Part shown: positions 41,596 to 50,719 of the stretch, piece after piece
How the letters are laid out: every line of letters starts with the position of its first letter
Numbering within the stretch: the stretch's first letter is position 1
NCBI GenBank assembly: GCA_018657065.1
Contig: JABHXU010000025.1
Location: 39,405-103,404, forward strand
Origin: an archaeon
GTDB lineage: Archaea > Nanobdellota > Nanobdellia > Woesearchaeales > GW2011-AR15
Reading direction: 5' to 3'
Length of the DNA stretch: 64,000 nt
Made by a program: the position numbers and the translations under genes
The notes under the pieces: generated by a model
What the model saw: only the letters and a program-made list of their open reading frames with translations
Database searches by the model: none
What the model was told of the DNA's origin: nothing

Positions 41596-42513
41596 ATGAA
41601 ATTTTTTCCTTTTATTTTTCTTAATCCAAACTCATTAACTTCTAAAAAAGTTATTTCATATTTTAATAAAAAACAAACAAGTTTTTTTTCTACAAAAAAA
41701 AAAGATTTTTCTCAAATACTTTTAGATCAAATTAACAAAGGACAAAGAGAATTCCTGATTTGTGGAGGAGATGGAACCCTTAATAATTTTATAAATAATT
41801 TTATGAAACTAAAATCTAATAAAAGAAAAAAAGTAATTCTTAGTATTTTACCTTGTGGTAAAGCCAATGACTTAGCTAGAGAATTAAATATACCTCTAAA
41901 CATTGAAGAAATATTTGATGGAATATATCAAACAAAAATAAAAAATATAGATTTAATCAGAGTGAATTCTAATTACTTTGTGACAGGTGGAGGACTAGGT
42001 TTACCTACACAAGTAATTGAGTCTTTGAATGCATCAAAATCTAGAAAAGTTCAAAGCAATTTAATGAATGATTTTGTATATTATTTTCATGTTTTAAAGA
42101 AAATTCTTTTTGGATATGATGGTGTTTTAATAAGAAAAATTAATTCTCGAATAATTAATCAACCACAAATGCTACTAGCTGTTTGCAATCAAGGATTTAT
42201 TGGAAAGAGATTCATGTTATCTCCTAAATCAGTGAATGATGATGGAAAATTTGAAATTTGTATTATTAAAAAACCTAAAACAATTTTTAAAGATTTTAAA
42301 ATGGTGCAAGAAGTTATTAAAGGACAACATATAAACGATAAATCAATTTTTTACCAGTCTTTTAATAAAATAAATATTAAAACTAAAAAAAAATCTTTTT
42401 TTATGGCAGATGGTGAACTCTTGGATTATTCAAATGAATTCAAAATTCAAAACATACCTAAAGAATTAACAGTGAGATACTATGGTTTTTCCTCAACAAA
42501 AAAATCTGAATAA
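41596..42513 (+). CDS. diacylglycerol kinase-type lipid kinase (DagK/YegS family)
   Basis: A 305-residue protein with the catalytic signature GGDGT at 57-61 in 'REFLICGGDGTLNNFINN' and the typical 'ILPCGKANDLARELNI' loop, then a beta-rich C-terminal domain ('DGKFEICIIKKPKT', 'FFMADGEL'). The family phosphorylates lipid alcohols (diacylglycerol, ceramide or polyprenol). An archaeal target could be an isoprenoid alcohol; the adjacent BtaA-like gene suggests diacylglycerol-like lipids. Its 3' end overlaps the convergent BtaA-like gene by 34 bases. Confidence 0.9.
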   Translation: MKFFPFIFLNPNSLTSKKVISYFNKKQTSFFSTKKKDFSQILLDQINKGQREFLICGGDGTLNNFINNFMKLKSNKRKKVILSILPCGKANDLARELNIPLNIEEIFDGIYQTKIKNIDLIRVNSNYFVTGGGLGLPTQVIESLNASKSRKVQSNLMNDFVYYFHVLKKILFGYDGVLIRKINSRIINQPQMLLAVCNQGFIGKRFMLSPKSVNDDGKFEICIIKKPKTIFKDFKMVQEVIKGQHINDKSIFYQSFNKINIKTKKKSFFMADGELLDYSNEFKIQNIPKELTVRYYGFSSTKKSE

Positions 42514-43553
42514 AAAAAGATTCTATCTTTTTTAAATAATTCTTCTGAAAAAAGATTTAATCTTTTTAATTTAATAAATTTAGAATACTTTGATCTTTTT
42601 ACCATATTATTCCAGTAGCAAATCCTCATACCTTTGTCTGATTTTTTTGATATTAATAAGAGAGTGTTTTCATAATTTTTTTGACTATCTTTTTCAAAAA
42701 TATCTGATAGATTGTATTTGGAAATATTAATTGAATTAGAAGTTAAGAAATCATTTACTGTTCCTTTAAAATATTTGATTTTATGCACTAATTTTTTTAG
42801 TTTTTTGTAGTTTTTTAAATCAAGATAAGGATGATCTTTGAAACATTTAGGAATAGATCCAGTTAATATCATATGCATAAAATAATTAGTTTTTGTTGGA
42901 ATTTTTGTAATTCCTTGTTTTGATCTTAAGTAGTAATGTTTTGAAATATTTTTTATTTTATTATGAACAAAGTATTTTTTATCTCTACCAAGAAGTTTCA
43001 TTAGTGTTTTTGAAAAAAATATTTTAAAAAGAATTTTCCATGTAAAGGAATTCCATTTCTTTTGGAAAAATTCTTTTTGTTTTTTGATATCATTTAAATC
43101 TAAATAAAACTTGATATTTTTTTTGCTTAAAACAAACCTGAGAACGCATTTTCTAAAATAGTAAAGATAATTTTCTAGTTTACCACAGTTTATAATGCCT
43201 TTTTTTATAAGATCAATATTTTTGTTCCAAAATTTAATTTCTTGTTTATCTAAATAAGGAACTAGTTTTTTAAAAATTGAGATTCTATTTTCACACTTTT
43301 CAAATCCAAGAAAACAGTAAAATTCATCATACTCTAAATATTTAATAGCAATAGCTTTTAGCTTAACTAGATAAATTTGATAAGTATTGTTATCTAATGC
43401 AATTAACTCATTAGGTTCTTTAAGAAGAATAGCAAAAATATTTTCACCACCTGAAGCTATACTTAAAACATTGTCAGACGTTTTTATGTTAAGTCCATTA
43501 GTAACTAGTTTAGGATCTTCCCAACACATACTATACTTAATTTTCTCATTCAT
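42480..43553 (-). CDS. BtaA-like (DUF3419) SAM:diacylglycerol 3-amino-3-carboxypropyltransferase family protein
   Basis: A 357-residue protein. The N-terminus 'IKYSMCWEDPKLVTNGLNIK' followed by 'NVLSIASGGENIFAILLKEP' and 'LIALDNNTYQIYLVKLKAIA' is the DUF3419/BtaA SAM-binding pattern, with 'EFYCFLGFEKC' after it. BtaA moves the aminocarboxypropyl group of SAM onto diacylglycerol, the first step to betaine lipids; DUF3419 members outside that pathway exist. The usual partner, an N-methyltransferase (BtaB), is not in the window. It shares a 62-base divergent promoter region with the UbiA-type gene. Confidence 0.8.
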   Translation of the reverse strand: MNEKIKYSMCWEDPKLVTNGLNIKTSDNVLSIASGGENIFAILLKEPNELIALDNNTYQIYLVKLKAIAIKYLEYDEFYCFLGFEKCENRISIFKKLVPYLDKQEIKFWNKNIDLIKKGIINCGKLENYLYYFRKCVLRFVLSKKNIKFYLDLNDIKKQKEFFQKKWNSFTWKILFKIFFSKTLMKLLGRDKKYFVHNKIKNISKHYYLRSKQGITKIPTKTNYFMHMILTGSIPKCFKDHPYLDLKNYKKLKKLVHKIKYFKGTVNDFLTSNSINISKYNLSDIFEKDSQKNYENTLLLISKKSDKGMRICYWNNMVKRSKYSKFIKLKRLNLFSEELFKKDRIFFYSDFFVEEKP

Positions 43554-43615
43554 CTTATTTTATTATGTAGATTAACTTAACATTTATATATGAATTTATG
43601 GATTAAAATTACAAT

Positions 43616-44521
43616 ATGAAAAATAAAAACTTTTTTTTTAGATTTTATAAATATCAAAAAGAAAGATTCCCTTTTGTAGTATTAATTTTCACAACATTAT
43701 CAGTTGTTTTAAGCTCTGTTGCTGTAGTTGCAGTATCTAATGCAAAATTGAGTGATTATAATTTAGAGATTTTTATTGGAACAGTAACTTGTCTATTATT
43801 TATGTTTAATATTAGGGTGTTTGATGATTTTAAAGATAATAAATTTGATAATAAATATCATAAAGAACGTCCAGTTCAAAGAGGATTAATTACAATAAAA
43901 GAATTAAATTTAGTTAATTTTTGTTTTATATTAATTCAAATTTTGTTGAATTTAATTTTTGCTAAAGAAACGCTAATTTTTTGGATACTTGCTATGGTAT
44001 ATTCTCTTATTGCAAGAAAAGAATTCTTTGTGAAAAAGTTTATTAAAAAACATTTTATTTTGTATAATTTTTTAAACACTCTCCAGATTTTTTTCCTTCA
44101 AATTTATTTATATGCTTTGATTGAGCCAATGTCTTCAATAAAAGAACCTTTATTAATTATTCATTTTGTATTTGTTTTAGCTAATGCAGTTATACTTGAA
44201 ATCGCTAGAAAATTAAAATCAGTTAAAAAAGAGAGCAGTGGAAGAGACACATACTCAGGAAGATATGGAGTAAAAAAAGCATCATTAACATATTTTTTTT
44301 CAATATTTTTTTCTTTTACTTTGTTTTTAATAATTATTTTTCAAATTGCGTATGTAGTAAGCCTGGTTTTTTTTGGGATAATTGTTTTTATAATGAATAT
44401 AATGGCAATTTTATATTATTTTTTTAAACAAGATAATTTTAGTTCAAAACTTATTCAAGGATTTGCTATTTTGATTTATTTGTCATTGCATTTATTAATA
44501 GTTGGGGCAGCGTTTTTATGA
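43616..44521 (+). CDS. UbiA-superfamily prenyltransferase
   Basis: A 301-residue protein with about eight membrane helices. The first Asp-rich motif is N65...D70-D71...D74 in 'NIRVFDDFKDNKFDNKYHKE' with 'RPVQRG' after it; the second conserved region is 'EIARKLKSVKKESSGRDTYS'. UbiA enzymes attach polyprenyl groups to aromatic or lipid acceptors; in archaea one of them makes digeranylgeranylglyceryl phosphate. This one diverges from that archaeal core enzyme, so its acceptor is open. Its stop overlaps the ATG of the PlsC-radical SAM gene by 4 bases, so the two are translationally coupled. Confidence 0.85.
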   Translation: MKNKNFFFRFYKYQKERFPFVVLIFTTLSVVLSSVAVVAVSNAKLSDYNLEIFIGTVTCLLFMFNIRVFDDFKDNKFDNKYHKERPVQRGLITIKELNLVNFCFILIQILLNLIFAKETLIFWILAMVYSLIARKEFFVKKFIKKHFILYNFLNTLQIFFLQIYLYALIEPMSSIKEPLLIIHFVFVLANAVILEIARKLKSVKKESSGRDTYSGRYGVKKASLTYFFSIFFSFTLFLIIIFQIAYVVSLVFFGIIVFIMNIMAILYYFFKQDNFSSKLIQGFAILIYLSLHLLIVGAAFL

Positions 44522-46203
44522 AAAATATTGTAATTTACATATGGCAAATTTTTACATATTTTATATTTGGAATTCCTCTAAGGTTTTTTTTAAGAATTAA
44601 TTCAAATTTAGATTTTGAATTTCAAAAGAATAAGAAATATATTATTGCGTCAAATCATCCAAATAGAATTGATCCTTTTTTAGTTTGCTATTCCTTTCCT
44701 TTCAAAACATTTTCCAAATTAGCTCCTTTTAGATTTATCACAGATGAAAAATATCTAAGAATATTCTATTTAAGGCATCTTATGCTTCTTTTTGGTTGTA
44801 TAACAACTAAAACTCTAAAAAATGGAACAGTTCTAGAAAGATCAATTAAACTTCTCAACAAAGGAGAAACAATTTACATATTTCCATCAGGAGAATTAGA
44901 AAGAAAGAAAAAAAAATATACTGCAAAAGTTGGAGTAGCATACTTAATTAAAAATGTAAAAAATAGCTTAATTGTTCCTGTAAAAATTAAGTATGAAAAA
45001 AATAAAATATCTATTGGGCATGACAAAGTGTTTACATTTTCAAAGTTTTCTAAGGATCTACAACCTTATGCAGAAAAGATTTATGATAGAATAAAAAGAA
45101 TTAACCTAATTAATACCAAGAAATTATATGAGCTACCTTGGACAACGTATAATAACCCAAATGGATGGATTGAGCCAACAACTTATTGTCAACTTCAATG
45201 CCCGGGTTGCTATAGAGGTCTAGCTGAAAAAAATCCAATTAGAAAACATATACCTCTAGATATATTAAAAAAAGAAATTAATTGGTTTATAAAAAAAAGA
45301 AATGTTCAAACAATATCTATTGCAGGTGGAGAACCGTTATGTTACCCTAAGTTAGATGATTTAGTTAAGTATATTTATAGTTGTGGGTTAAAGACAAAAA
45401 TATATACTAATGCAGTGCTGTTAACAAAAAAAAGATTAAAAAAACTAAAAAAAATAGGAGTTACTGAAATAATTATACATGTAGATAAATCTCAAAGAAA
45501 AAATTTTTCTGAAAGTCAAGCCAACAAATTAAGACAAAAATATTGTGATTTGTTTAAAGATATTGGTGGTGTGAATTTGGGTTTTATTATGCCTCTTTCA
45601 AAACAAAATATAGGAGATTTGGAAGTATTGTCTAAATTTTATCAAAAAAATTCTGATATAATTAATTTGATAGTCTTCACAGTGTATAAAGAAATGTTAC
45701 CAGAAAAAACAATTCAGAAACAAATGGAAATATCAATGCAAGAAGTAAGTGAAGCAGTTAAATCTTCATTTGGAATAAAATACTGTTCGTTTTTAGGAAA
45801 AGAGAATTCAAACAATATCTCTTGGCTTTTTTCATTATCTGCTTATGTTGATGGCAAATTAATTGATTCCTTTGATAATAGATTCTATAAATTGATTCAA
45901 GAAAGATATTACAAAAAAAAGAAAAAGTATTTTTTTACAGTAAAAAATAAACCAATGATAATACAAAAACTTATTCCACTTTTATTTAATTCTTCAGTCA
46001 GAAAAATATTCCTTAGATCAATAATCAAAGGTAAAAAAAAGATTAATCCACAAGTTATTCTAATTATAGATCCTCCTAGTTTAGAAAACAACAAATGGGA
46101 TCTATGCAAAGGTTGTCCAGATCCAATGATTCACAATGGTAATTTAGTTCCTTCTTGTTTACTTGAAAGAATAAAAAAAGGAGAAAAAATCAGATTATTT
46201 TAA
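44518..46203 (+). CDS. fusion of a PlsC-like acyltransferase and a radical SAM domain
   Basis: A 561-residue two-domain protein. Residues 1-200: acyltransferase with HX4D (H47...D52 in 'ASNHPNRIDPFLV') and FPSGE (122-126) in 'YIFPSGELERKKKKYTAKVG'. Residues 215-561: radical SAM with C224, C228 and C231 ('TTYCQLQCPGCYRGLAEKNP'), the GGE motif in 'TISIAGGEPLCYPKLDDLVK', and a late Cys group (CKGC near residue 536 and PSC near 547) that may hold an extra cluster. I know of no described protein with this order. It is coupled to the UbiA-type gene and its end overlaps the convergent GNAT gene by 9 bases. A lipid as substrate is likely, but not shown. Confidence 0.9.
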   Translation: MKNIVIYIWQIFTYFIFGIPLRFFLRINSNLDFEFQKNKKYIIASNHPNRIDPFLVCYSFPFKTFSKLAPFRFITDEKYLRIFYLRHLMLLFGCITTKTLKNGTVLERSIKLLNKGETIYIFPSGELERKKKKYTAKVGVAYLIKNVKNSLIVPVKIKYEKNKISIGHDKVFTFSKFSKDLQPYAEKIYDRIKRINLINTKKLYELPWTTYNNPNGWIEPTTYCQLQCPGCYRGLAEKNPIRKHIPLDILKKEINWFIKKRNVQTISIAGGEPLCYPKLDDLVKYIYSCGLKTKIYTNAVLLTKKRLKKLKKIGVTEIIIHVDKSQRKNFSESQANKLRQKYCDLFKDIGGVNLGFIMPLSKQNIGDLEVLSKFYQKNSDIINLIVFTVYKEMLPEKTIQKQMEISMQEVSEAVKSSFGIKYCSFLGKENSNNISWLFSLSAYVDGKLIDSFDNRFYKLIQERYYKKKKKYFFTVKNKPMIIQKLIPLLFNSSVRKIFLRSIIKGKKKINPQVILIIDPPSLENNKWDLCKGCPDPMIHNGNLVPSCLLERIKKGEKIRLF

Positions 46204-47205
46204 TTCATAAGTAGAATATTTTGTTATTATTTCATATCCTTCATAAGGAAATTTTGTTACATTATTTCCAACTCTAATCAAAGGATAATAATATTCTTTG
46301 AAACCTAGTTTTTTTGCATTTTTATGACAATAATTTAACAAAGCACTAGCAACACCAAGTCTCCTATATTCTTTTAGTACACCAATTGTCTTAAGAATAA
46401 TTTGTGATTTATTGTAAGGATTAGGAAGATTAAAACAAAAACCAACAGGCTCTTTTTTTTGATTTTCAACAATATTAATATTTTCTTTTTGAATTATGGG
46501 TAAGAGATCTTTGTATAAATAAAAAAATTCACTAAAATCTATTTTCACAAAGTTCCAACTTTTTAAAAAAATTTCATTTGAAAGATTCATTATAATTCTA
46601 AGATCGTTTGTAGGATTTTTTTTATTGAAATTTCTGATTATAAATTTATTTTTTTTGAATGATTCCATAGCTTTGTTTGAGGGAGTGATTACATAATCAA
46701 AATTTGTTCGTTTTGCTGAGACATATTTTTCAGATTTTATAAAACCAAACTTTTCCCAAAAAATATTATAATATTCTTTTGAAAAAGGATCAAATATTTC
46801 AGGAGTTTTCATAATTTCTTGAATAAATCTATAATTATGCCAAATCGTAAGATTAATAGGGCCACAAATAGTTTTACATTTATTTTGTTTTAACCAATTA
46901 ACAGCAGATCTCAATAAAAATGTATTAACTTCTTCATCTTTGACACAGTCATAAAATCCTATAAATCCCTTGTTAATAATTCTTTTATCAATAATCGCGG
47001 TGCAGTGTCCTATTGGCTTATTATTTTTCATCACTAAAAAATTTTTAGTGGTTCCATTTTTGTAAAATGGGTTATTTTTTGAAAATGATTTTTTGATAGT
47101 TTTAATTTGACTGTCAAGTCTGAAATCATCTTTGTACAATTCTCTGAATAATTCAATATATTCCTCTACTAGATTTTCATTATTTTTTGATTCAATTAGT
47201 TTCAT
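46195..47205 (-). CDS. GNAT-family N-acyltransferase, two-domain (YghO-like)
   Basis: A 336-residue protein with two GNAT-like halves. The acetyl-CoA-binding motif is in the C-terminal half: 'KTIGVLKEYRRLGVASALLN' with 'YEGYEIITKYSTYELK' at the end. The N-terminal half has 'KTICGPINLTIWHNYRFIQE', a phrase typical of YghO-like GNAT proteins. Its start overlaps the stop of the phosphotransferase-like gene (47202-47205), so both come from one message. Acyl donor and acceptor are unknown; the lipid genes beside it make an N-acylated head group a reasonable guess. Confidence 0.82.
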   Translation of the reverse strand: MKLIESKNNENLVEEYIELFRELYKDDFRLDSQIKTIKKSFSKNNPFYKNGTTKNFLVMKNNKPIGHCTAIIDKRIINKGFIGFYDCVKDEEVNTFLLRSAVNWLKQNKCKTICGPINLTIWHNYRFIQEIMKTPEIFDPFSKEYYNIFWEKFGFIKSEKYVSAKRTNFDYVITPSNKAMESFKKNKFIIRNFNKKNPTNDLRIIMNLSNEIFLKSWNFVKIDFSEFFYLYKDLLPIIQKENINIVENQKKEPVGFCFNLPNPYNKSQIILKTIGVLKEYRRLGVASALLNYCHKNAKKLGFKEYYYPLIRVGNNVTKFPYEGYEIITKYSTYELK

Positions 47206-49601
47206 TTTAAAATCTCTATTATTCCAGTATTGGCATTTAGTTTTATTTTTTGATTAGTCTTAAATATTTTTGTTGCATTTTTCACACCAATTATACATGG
47301 TAAGTTTAATTCTCTAGATATAATTGCAGCATGTGATAGTAGTCCACCATGTTCAACAATTAAACCATTGCAAAGTCCAAACAGTGGAGTCCAACCAGGA
47401 TCTGTGTGCTTTACAACAAGTATATCATATTTATTTTCAGGAAGTTGGAATTTATCTAGAACTGTAATTTTTCCATTTACAATTCCAGATGAACAAGCAG
47501 TTCCCTGTATTTTCGATTCCACATTATATTTTTGCTTTGATTTTGGTTTAGGTTTATTTTCTCCAATTGTGAGCAATACATCTTCTAATTCTATATTTTT
47601 ATATGAATCATATTCTTTTTTTCTATTCTTTATTATTTGCTTTAAATTGATTTTATTTTTTTTAACTACTTTTTCAATTTCATTAATTTTTAAGTAGAAT
47701 ATATCTCTTGCATCCGAGATTAATTTTTTTTGTTTTAATTTTTCTCCAATATTTAAAAAAAGTTTTCTTGTGTAACTAAACGCTCTTGATCTTAATAATC
47801 TAAGCTCTTCTCTATTTCTAAGATAATGTTTTGATTTATCTGCAAAATAAAAAAGAATTTTTTGTTTTAATTTTGATAATTTTAATTTATTATTATCTTG
47901 TTTTTGTTTAAACTGCATATCTTTATATGAATATAGTACTTGAGCAACATAGTAGGGGTCTGTGTCAAGGTCTTTTGCTTCTAATTTTAATTCATTTGCA
48001 AATCTCCCACCATATATTGCTAAATATTCATCAATTTTTTTCTTATATTTAACATTTTTATTAATTTCTTCAAAGCATTTTTTCCATTGTTTTTCTTTTG
48101 CATATTTTTGTAATTCTATATTTTTAAAAATAAATGTTGATAACTGCTTTAAATGATGTACTTGATTTGCACTTACAACAGATTTCATTGAAGCTATTTG
48201 TTTGATAACTTCATTTTCTTTTAGTCCGTAATTTTTTGCTAACTTTTTATACACACCAAACCAAGTCATAGCAAGGAAATCATTGTCAACAGTAATACTC
48301 CATTTTTTGAGAAGTTTTTCTTCATAATCTTCAAACTCATTCCATAATTTACTCAGGCTCAAATTTTCTAATTTGATTTCTCGTTTTCTGTTTAAATAAG
48401 AATTAACATAATCTTTGAAATATTGTATGTCTTTTTCAAATCTTAAGATTCTAACAAAAATATAAGGATAATACTTAATTTTATCAAAAAGAGTTACATT
48501 TTTTTTATATCTTTCATCAAGTTTAGCTCTATTTTTCGCTGAAATCATAATATCCAAATTTCTTTTATTTCTGTCATATCCAGGAAATAGTGTTAGCATT
48601 TTATACCAATTTAAAATATTATAATAGAACCTTCCATAAAAAAATCCAAGAAGATTATCTAGAATTTCTGAGTGTTCATTTATTTTTCTTTGGTCAATGT
48701 TTGAAGTTCTTGCCAAATCTCTATAAACCTGAGCATATATCATTTGAGCAAATGAGCAAGTTAATGGAAGAACAATACCGCTATAACTTTCAGCAATATT
48801 TGAATTATCCCAAACATTTATTTCTTTGTTAATCTCTTTAGTTATAGGTCTAGATTGAAGTATGTAAAGAGAGTTATTTGCATAACACCATTCAATATCT
48901 TGTGGAGAATTAAAAAGATTTTCAATTTTAGTGCACTGTTCATGAACATTTTTTATAATTTTTTTTGGAATATTTGTTTTAAATTCTTTTTTCCCTTTTT
49001 CAAGAAATACTTGTTGCACTTCTTGACCTAAAACTGCTTTATTTGCTGAACCTTTTGCAACATTGATTAACATACCTTTTTTATTCTTATATATTGTCGA
49101 AGAAAAAGTAACTCCTCCATAATCACTAGGTACATAGTTTTGAACAATTATTGAGATATCTGGAAAATTTTTCAGTCCAATTTGATTTGAGTAATAATAT
49201 ACTCTTTTTGAAAAAGCATAACTTAAAACTTCAAAGAAATTTTTTGAAAAATCATTTGGATTGTTTGGTGATATTTTTGATTCATATATCCCTGCAAAAC
49301 TATACGTTGCTCCGTCTTCTGCTAAAGAAGCAGATCTTATAATAATTTTTTCATTAAAATTTTTCAACTTTGAAAAATCAAGAATCCTTTTGCTATTTTT
49401 TATTTTGTTCTGTAGAATTACTCGTAATTCATCATCTTCAACAAAAGCATTTTTTATTTCAGTTTTTGAAATAGAGAGATTAATTAATATTTGTAAAATT
49501 TCACCTGAATTAATAATAAAAAAATTAGGAACTAGAAACTTGTTTTTTAAAATTAACAAGTTCTTTGCTTTACTTCCATAATTTTTGTTAGATAAAGACA
49601 T
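47202..49601 (-). CDS. PEP-synthase/rifampin-phosphotransferase-like dikinase
   Basis: A 799-residue protein: an N-terminal PPDK-type ATP-grasp domain ('YGSKAKNLLILKNKFLVPNF', 'IIRSASLAEDGATYSFAGIY', 'QDIEWCYANNSLYILQSRPI'), a ~420-residue helical middle part, and a C-terminal PEP-utilising swivel domain with the phospho-His site 'EHGGLLSHAAIISRELNLPC'. It lacks the PEP/pyruvate-binding barrel of PEP synthase and so matches rifampin phosphotransferase, which transfers the beta-phosphate of ATP through the His to a bound substrate. The middle domain is where the substrate would sit. The substrate is unknown; translational coupling to the GNAT gene points to a shared small molecule or lipid. 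Confidence 0.88.
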   Translation of the reverse strand: MSLSNKNYGSKAKNLLILKNKFLVPNFFIINSGEILQILINLSISKTEIKNAFVEDDELRVILQNKIKNSKRILDFSKLKNFNEKIIIRSASLAEDGATYSFAGIYESKISPNNPNDFSKNFFEVLSYAFSKRVYYYSNQIGLKNFPDISIIVQNYVPSDYGGVTFSSTIYKNKKGMLINVAKGSANKAVLGQEVQQVFLEKGKKEFKTNIPKKIIKNVHEQCTKIENLFNSPQDIEWCYANNSLYILQSRPITKEINKEINVWDNSNIAESYSGIVLPLTCSFAQMIYAQVYRDLARTSNIDQRKINEHSEILDNLLGFFYGRFYYNILNWYKMLTLFPGYDRNKRNLDIMISAKNRAKLDERYKKNVTLFDKIKYYPYIFVRILRFEKDIQYFKDYVNSYLNRKREIKLENLSLSKLWNEFEDYEEKLLKKWSITVDNDFLAMTWFGVYKKLAKNYGLKENEVIKQIASMKSVVSANQVHHLKQLSTFIFKNIELQKYAKEKQWKKCFEEINKNVKYKKKIDEYLAIYGGRFANELKLEAKDLDTDPYYVAQVLYSYKDMQFKQKQDNNKLKLSKLKQKILFYFADKSKHYLRNREELRLLRSRAFSYTRKLFLNIGEKLKQKKLISDARDIFYLKINEIEKVVKKNKINLKQIIKNRKKEYDSYKNIELEDVLLTIGENKPKPKSKQKYNVESKIQGTACSSGIVNGKITVLDKFQLPENKYDILVVKHTDPGWTPLFGLCNGLIVEHGGLLSHAAIISRELNLPCIIGVKNATKIFKTNQKIKLNANTGIIEILK

Positions 49602-49655
49602 TAATTAATTACAATCGCAAATTTTATATAAATATTAGTATCAATTTATTTTAAA

Positions 49656-50192
49656 ATGATATTTGAACTAACTGTAATAACTTTGTCTTTGGTTTTTTTA
49701 TTGATACTTTTTAAATTGAACTCAAAAGTTTTTCAACGATTTGGGTTGGCTTTTGTAGCGGTATTATTATTTGAATATTTCACTCAAGCGTTATGGTTAA
49801 ATCTTAACCTTGAGCCCTGGTCTTATCTTTACTTAGATGTAAGTTGGATCCTAACAATTGGATGGGCAACAATTATTGTTGTAAGTTTAGAATTAATTGA
49901 ACTTTATTTTCCAAATTATTCAGAAAAAGTTAGGTATTTTCTTTCAATTTTTATTATTGGAATTGTGGGTTTTTTTGCTGAGTGGGCTGTAATTGCTTTA
50001 GGAATTAGAGATTATCCTCTTGCTGTAAAACAAGGGCTTTCAGGAATCTTACTTGGATATGGTAAAGTTCCAATTGAAGCATTATATTATATTCCTGTTT
50101 TTATGGCTTTAATGGTTGCGTTTGTTCGTTATTGGGAAATGTTACTTAGTCAAAAACCTAAAAAAACCAAGAAAAGAGGTAAGAAAAAATGA
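49656..50192 (+). CDS. membrane protein, first of a tandem paralogous pair
   Basis: A 178-residue protein with about five helices and a Lys-rich C-terminus (PKKTKKRGKKK). It shares with the next gene: Glu-X5-WLNL-X4-W-X-YLY-X-D-X-(S/T)WI-X-TIGW, GIR-(D/E)-Y, and 'PIEA.Y.IP' (here 'KVPIEALYYIP'). The polar residues buried in helices (E, D, W, R) suggest a functional site rather than plain anchoring. I do not recognise the family; a lycopene-cyclase-like fold was considered and not supported. The start overlaps nothing and the next gene starts 4 bases before its stop. Confidence 0.6.
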   Translation: MIFELTVITLSLVFLLILFKLNSKVFQRFGLAFVAVLLFEYFTQALWLNLNLEPWSYLYLDVSWILTIGWATIIVVSLELIELYFPNYSEKVRYFLSIFIIGIVGFFAEWAVIALGIRDYPLAVKQGLSGILLGYGKVPIEALYYIPVFMALMVAFVRYWEMLLSQKPKKTKKRGKKK

Positions 50193-50719
50193 ATTGGATA
50201 ATCTTTCTTGAAGTTTTGATTGTTGTTTATTTTATTGGACTTTGGTTTTATATGAATAAGAAGGGATATAAAAACACAACTAGAAAATTAATAATTTTAT
50301 TTTTTGGAGTTCTTCTTTTTGAAGTAATGAGTGAGCCTATGTGGCTTAATTTAGGTTTTCATAAATGGGCATATTTGTATAAAGATATAACTTGGATAAT
50401 AACAATAGGTTGGGTAAATATATTTATGACATCTTTTTTACTTGTTGATTATCATTTTGGTCATATTATTGAATATAAACGATTTTGGTTGTATTTGTTT
50501 TTTGTTGAAGCAATAACAGTACCACTAGAAACTTTACTTTTACAAACAGGAATAAGAGAATATGCAGGAGTTTTAACTTCAACAATGATAGGAAAAACAA
50601 TTCCTTTGACTATTGTTCCTATTGAAGCAATTTATGCAATTCCATTGTTTGCAACATTAATTATTTGTTTTTACAAATATGTGAATTATTTATTTGAAAC
50701 TGGAGTAAAAAATGATTAA
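50189..50719 (+). CDS. membrane protein, second of a tandem paralogous pair
   Basis: A 176-residue paralogue of the previous gene, with matching motifs: 'FEVMSEPMWLNLGFHKWAYL' followed by YKDITWIITIGW, GIREYAG, and 'IVPIEAIYAIPLFATLIICF'. About five helices. The overlap of 4 bases with the first copy and an 8-base overlap with the following small gene show an operon. Two diverged copies in tandem suggest a heterodimer. Confidence 0.6.
   Translation: MNWIIFLEVLIVVYFIGLWFYMNKKGYKNTTRKLIILFFGVLLFEVMSEPMWLNLGFHKWAYLYKDITWIITIGWVNIFMTSFLLVDYHFGHIIEYKRFWLYLFFVEAITVPLETLLLQTGIREYAGVLTSTMIGKTIPLTIVPIEAIYAIPLFATLIICFYKYVNYLFETGVKND

Noticed and set aside
49656..50719. CrtYc/CrtYd-type lycopene cyclase pair
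   Set aside because: Tandem small membrane proteins suggest it, but the lengths are larger, the typical PxE(E/D) motifs are not clear and no other carotenoid gene is nearby.
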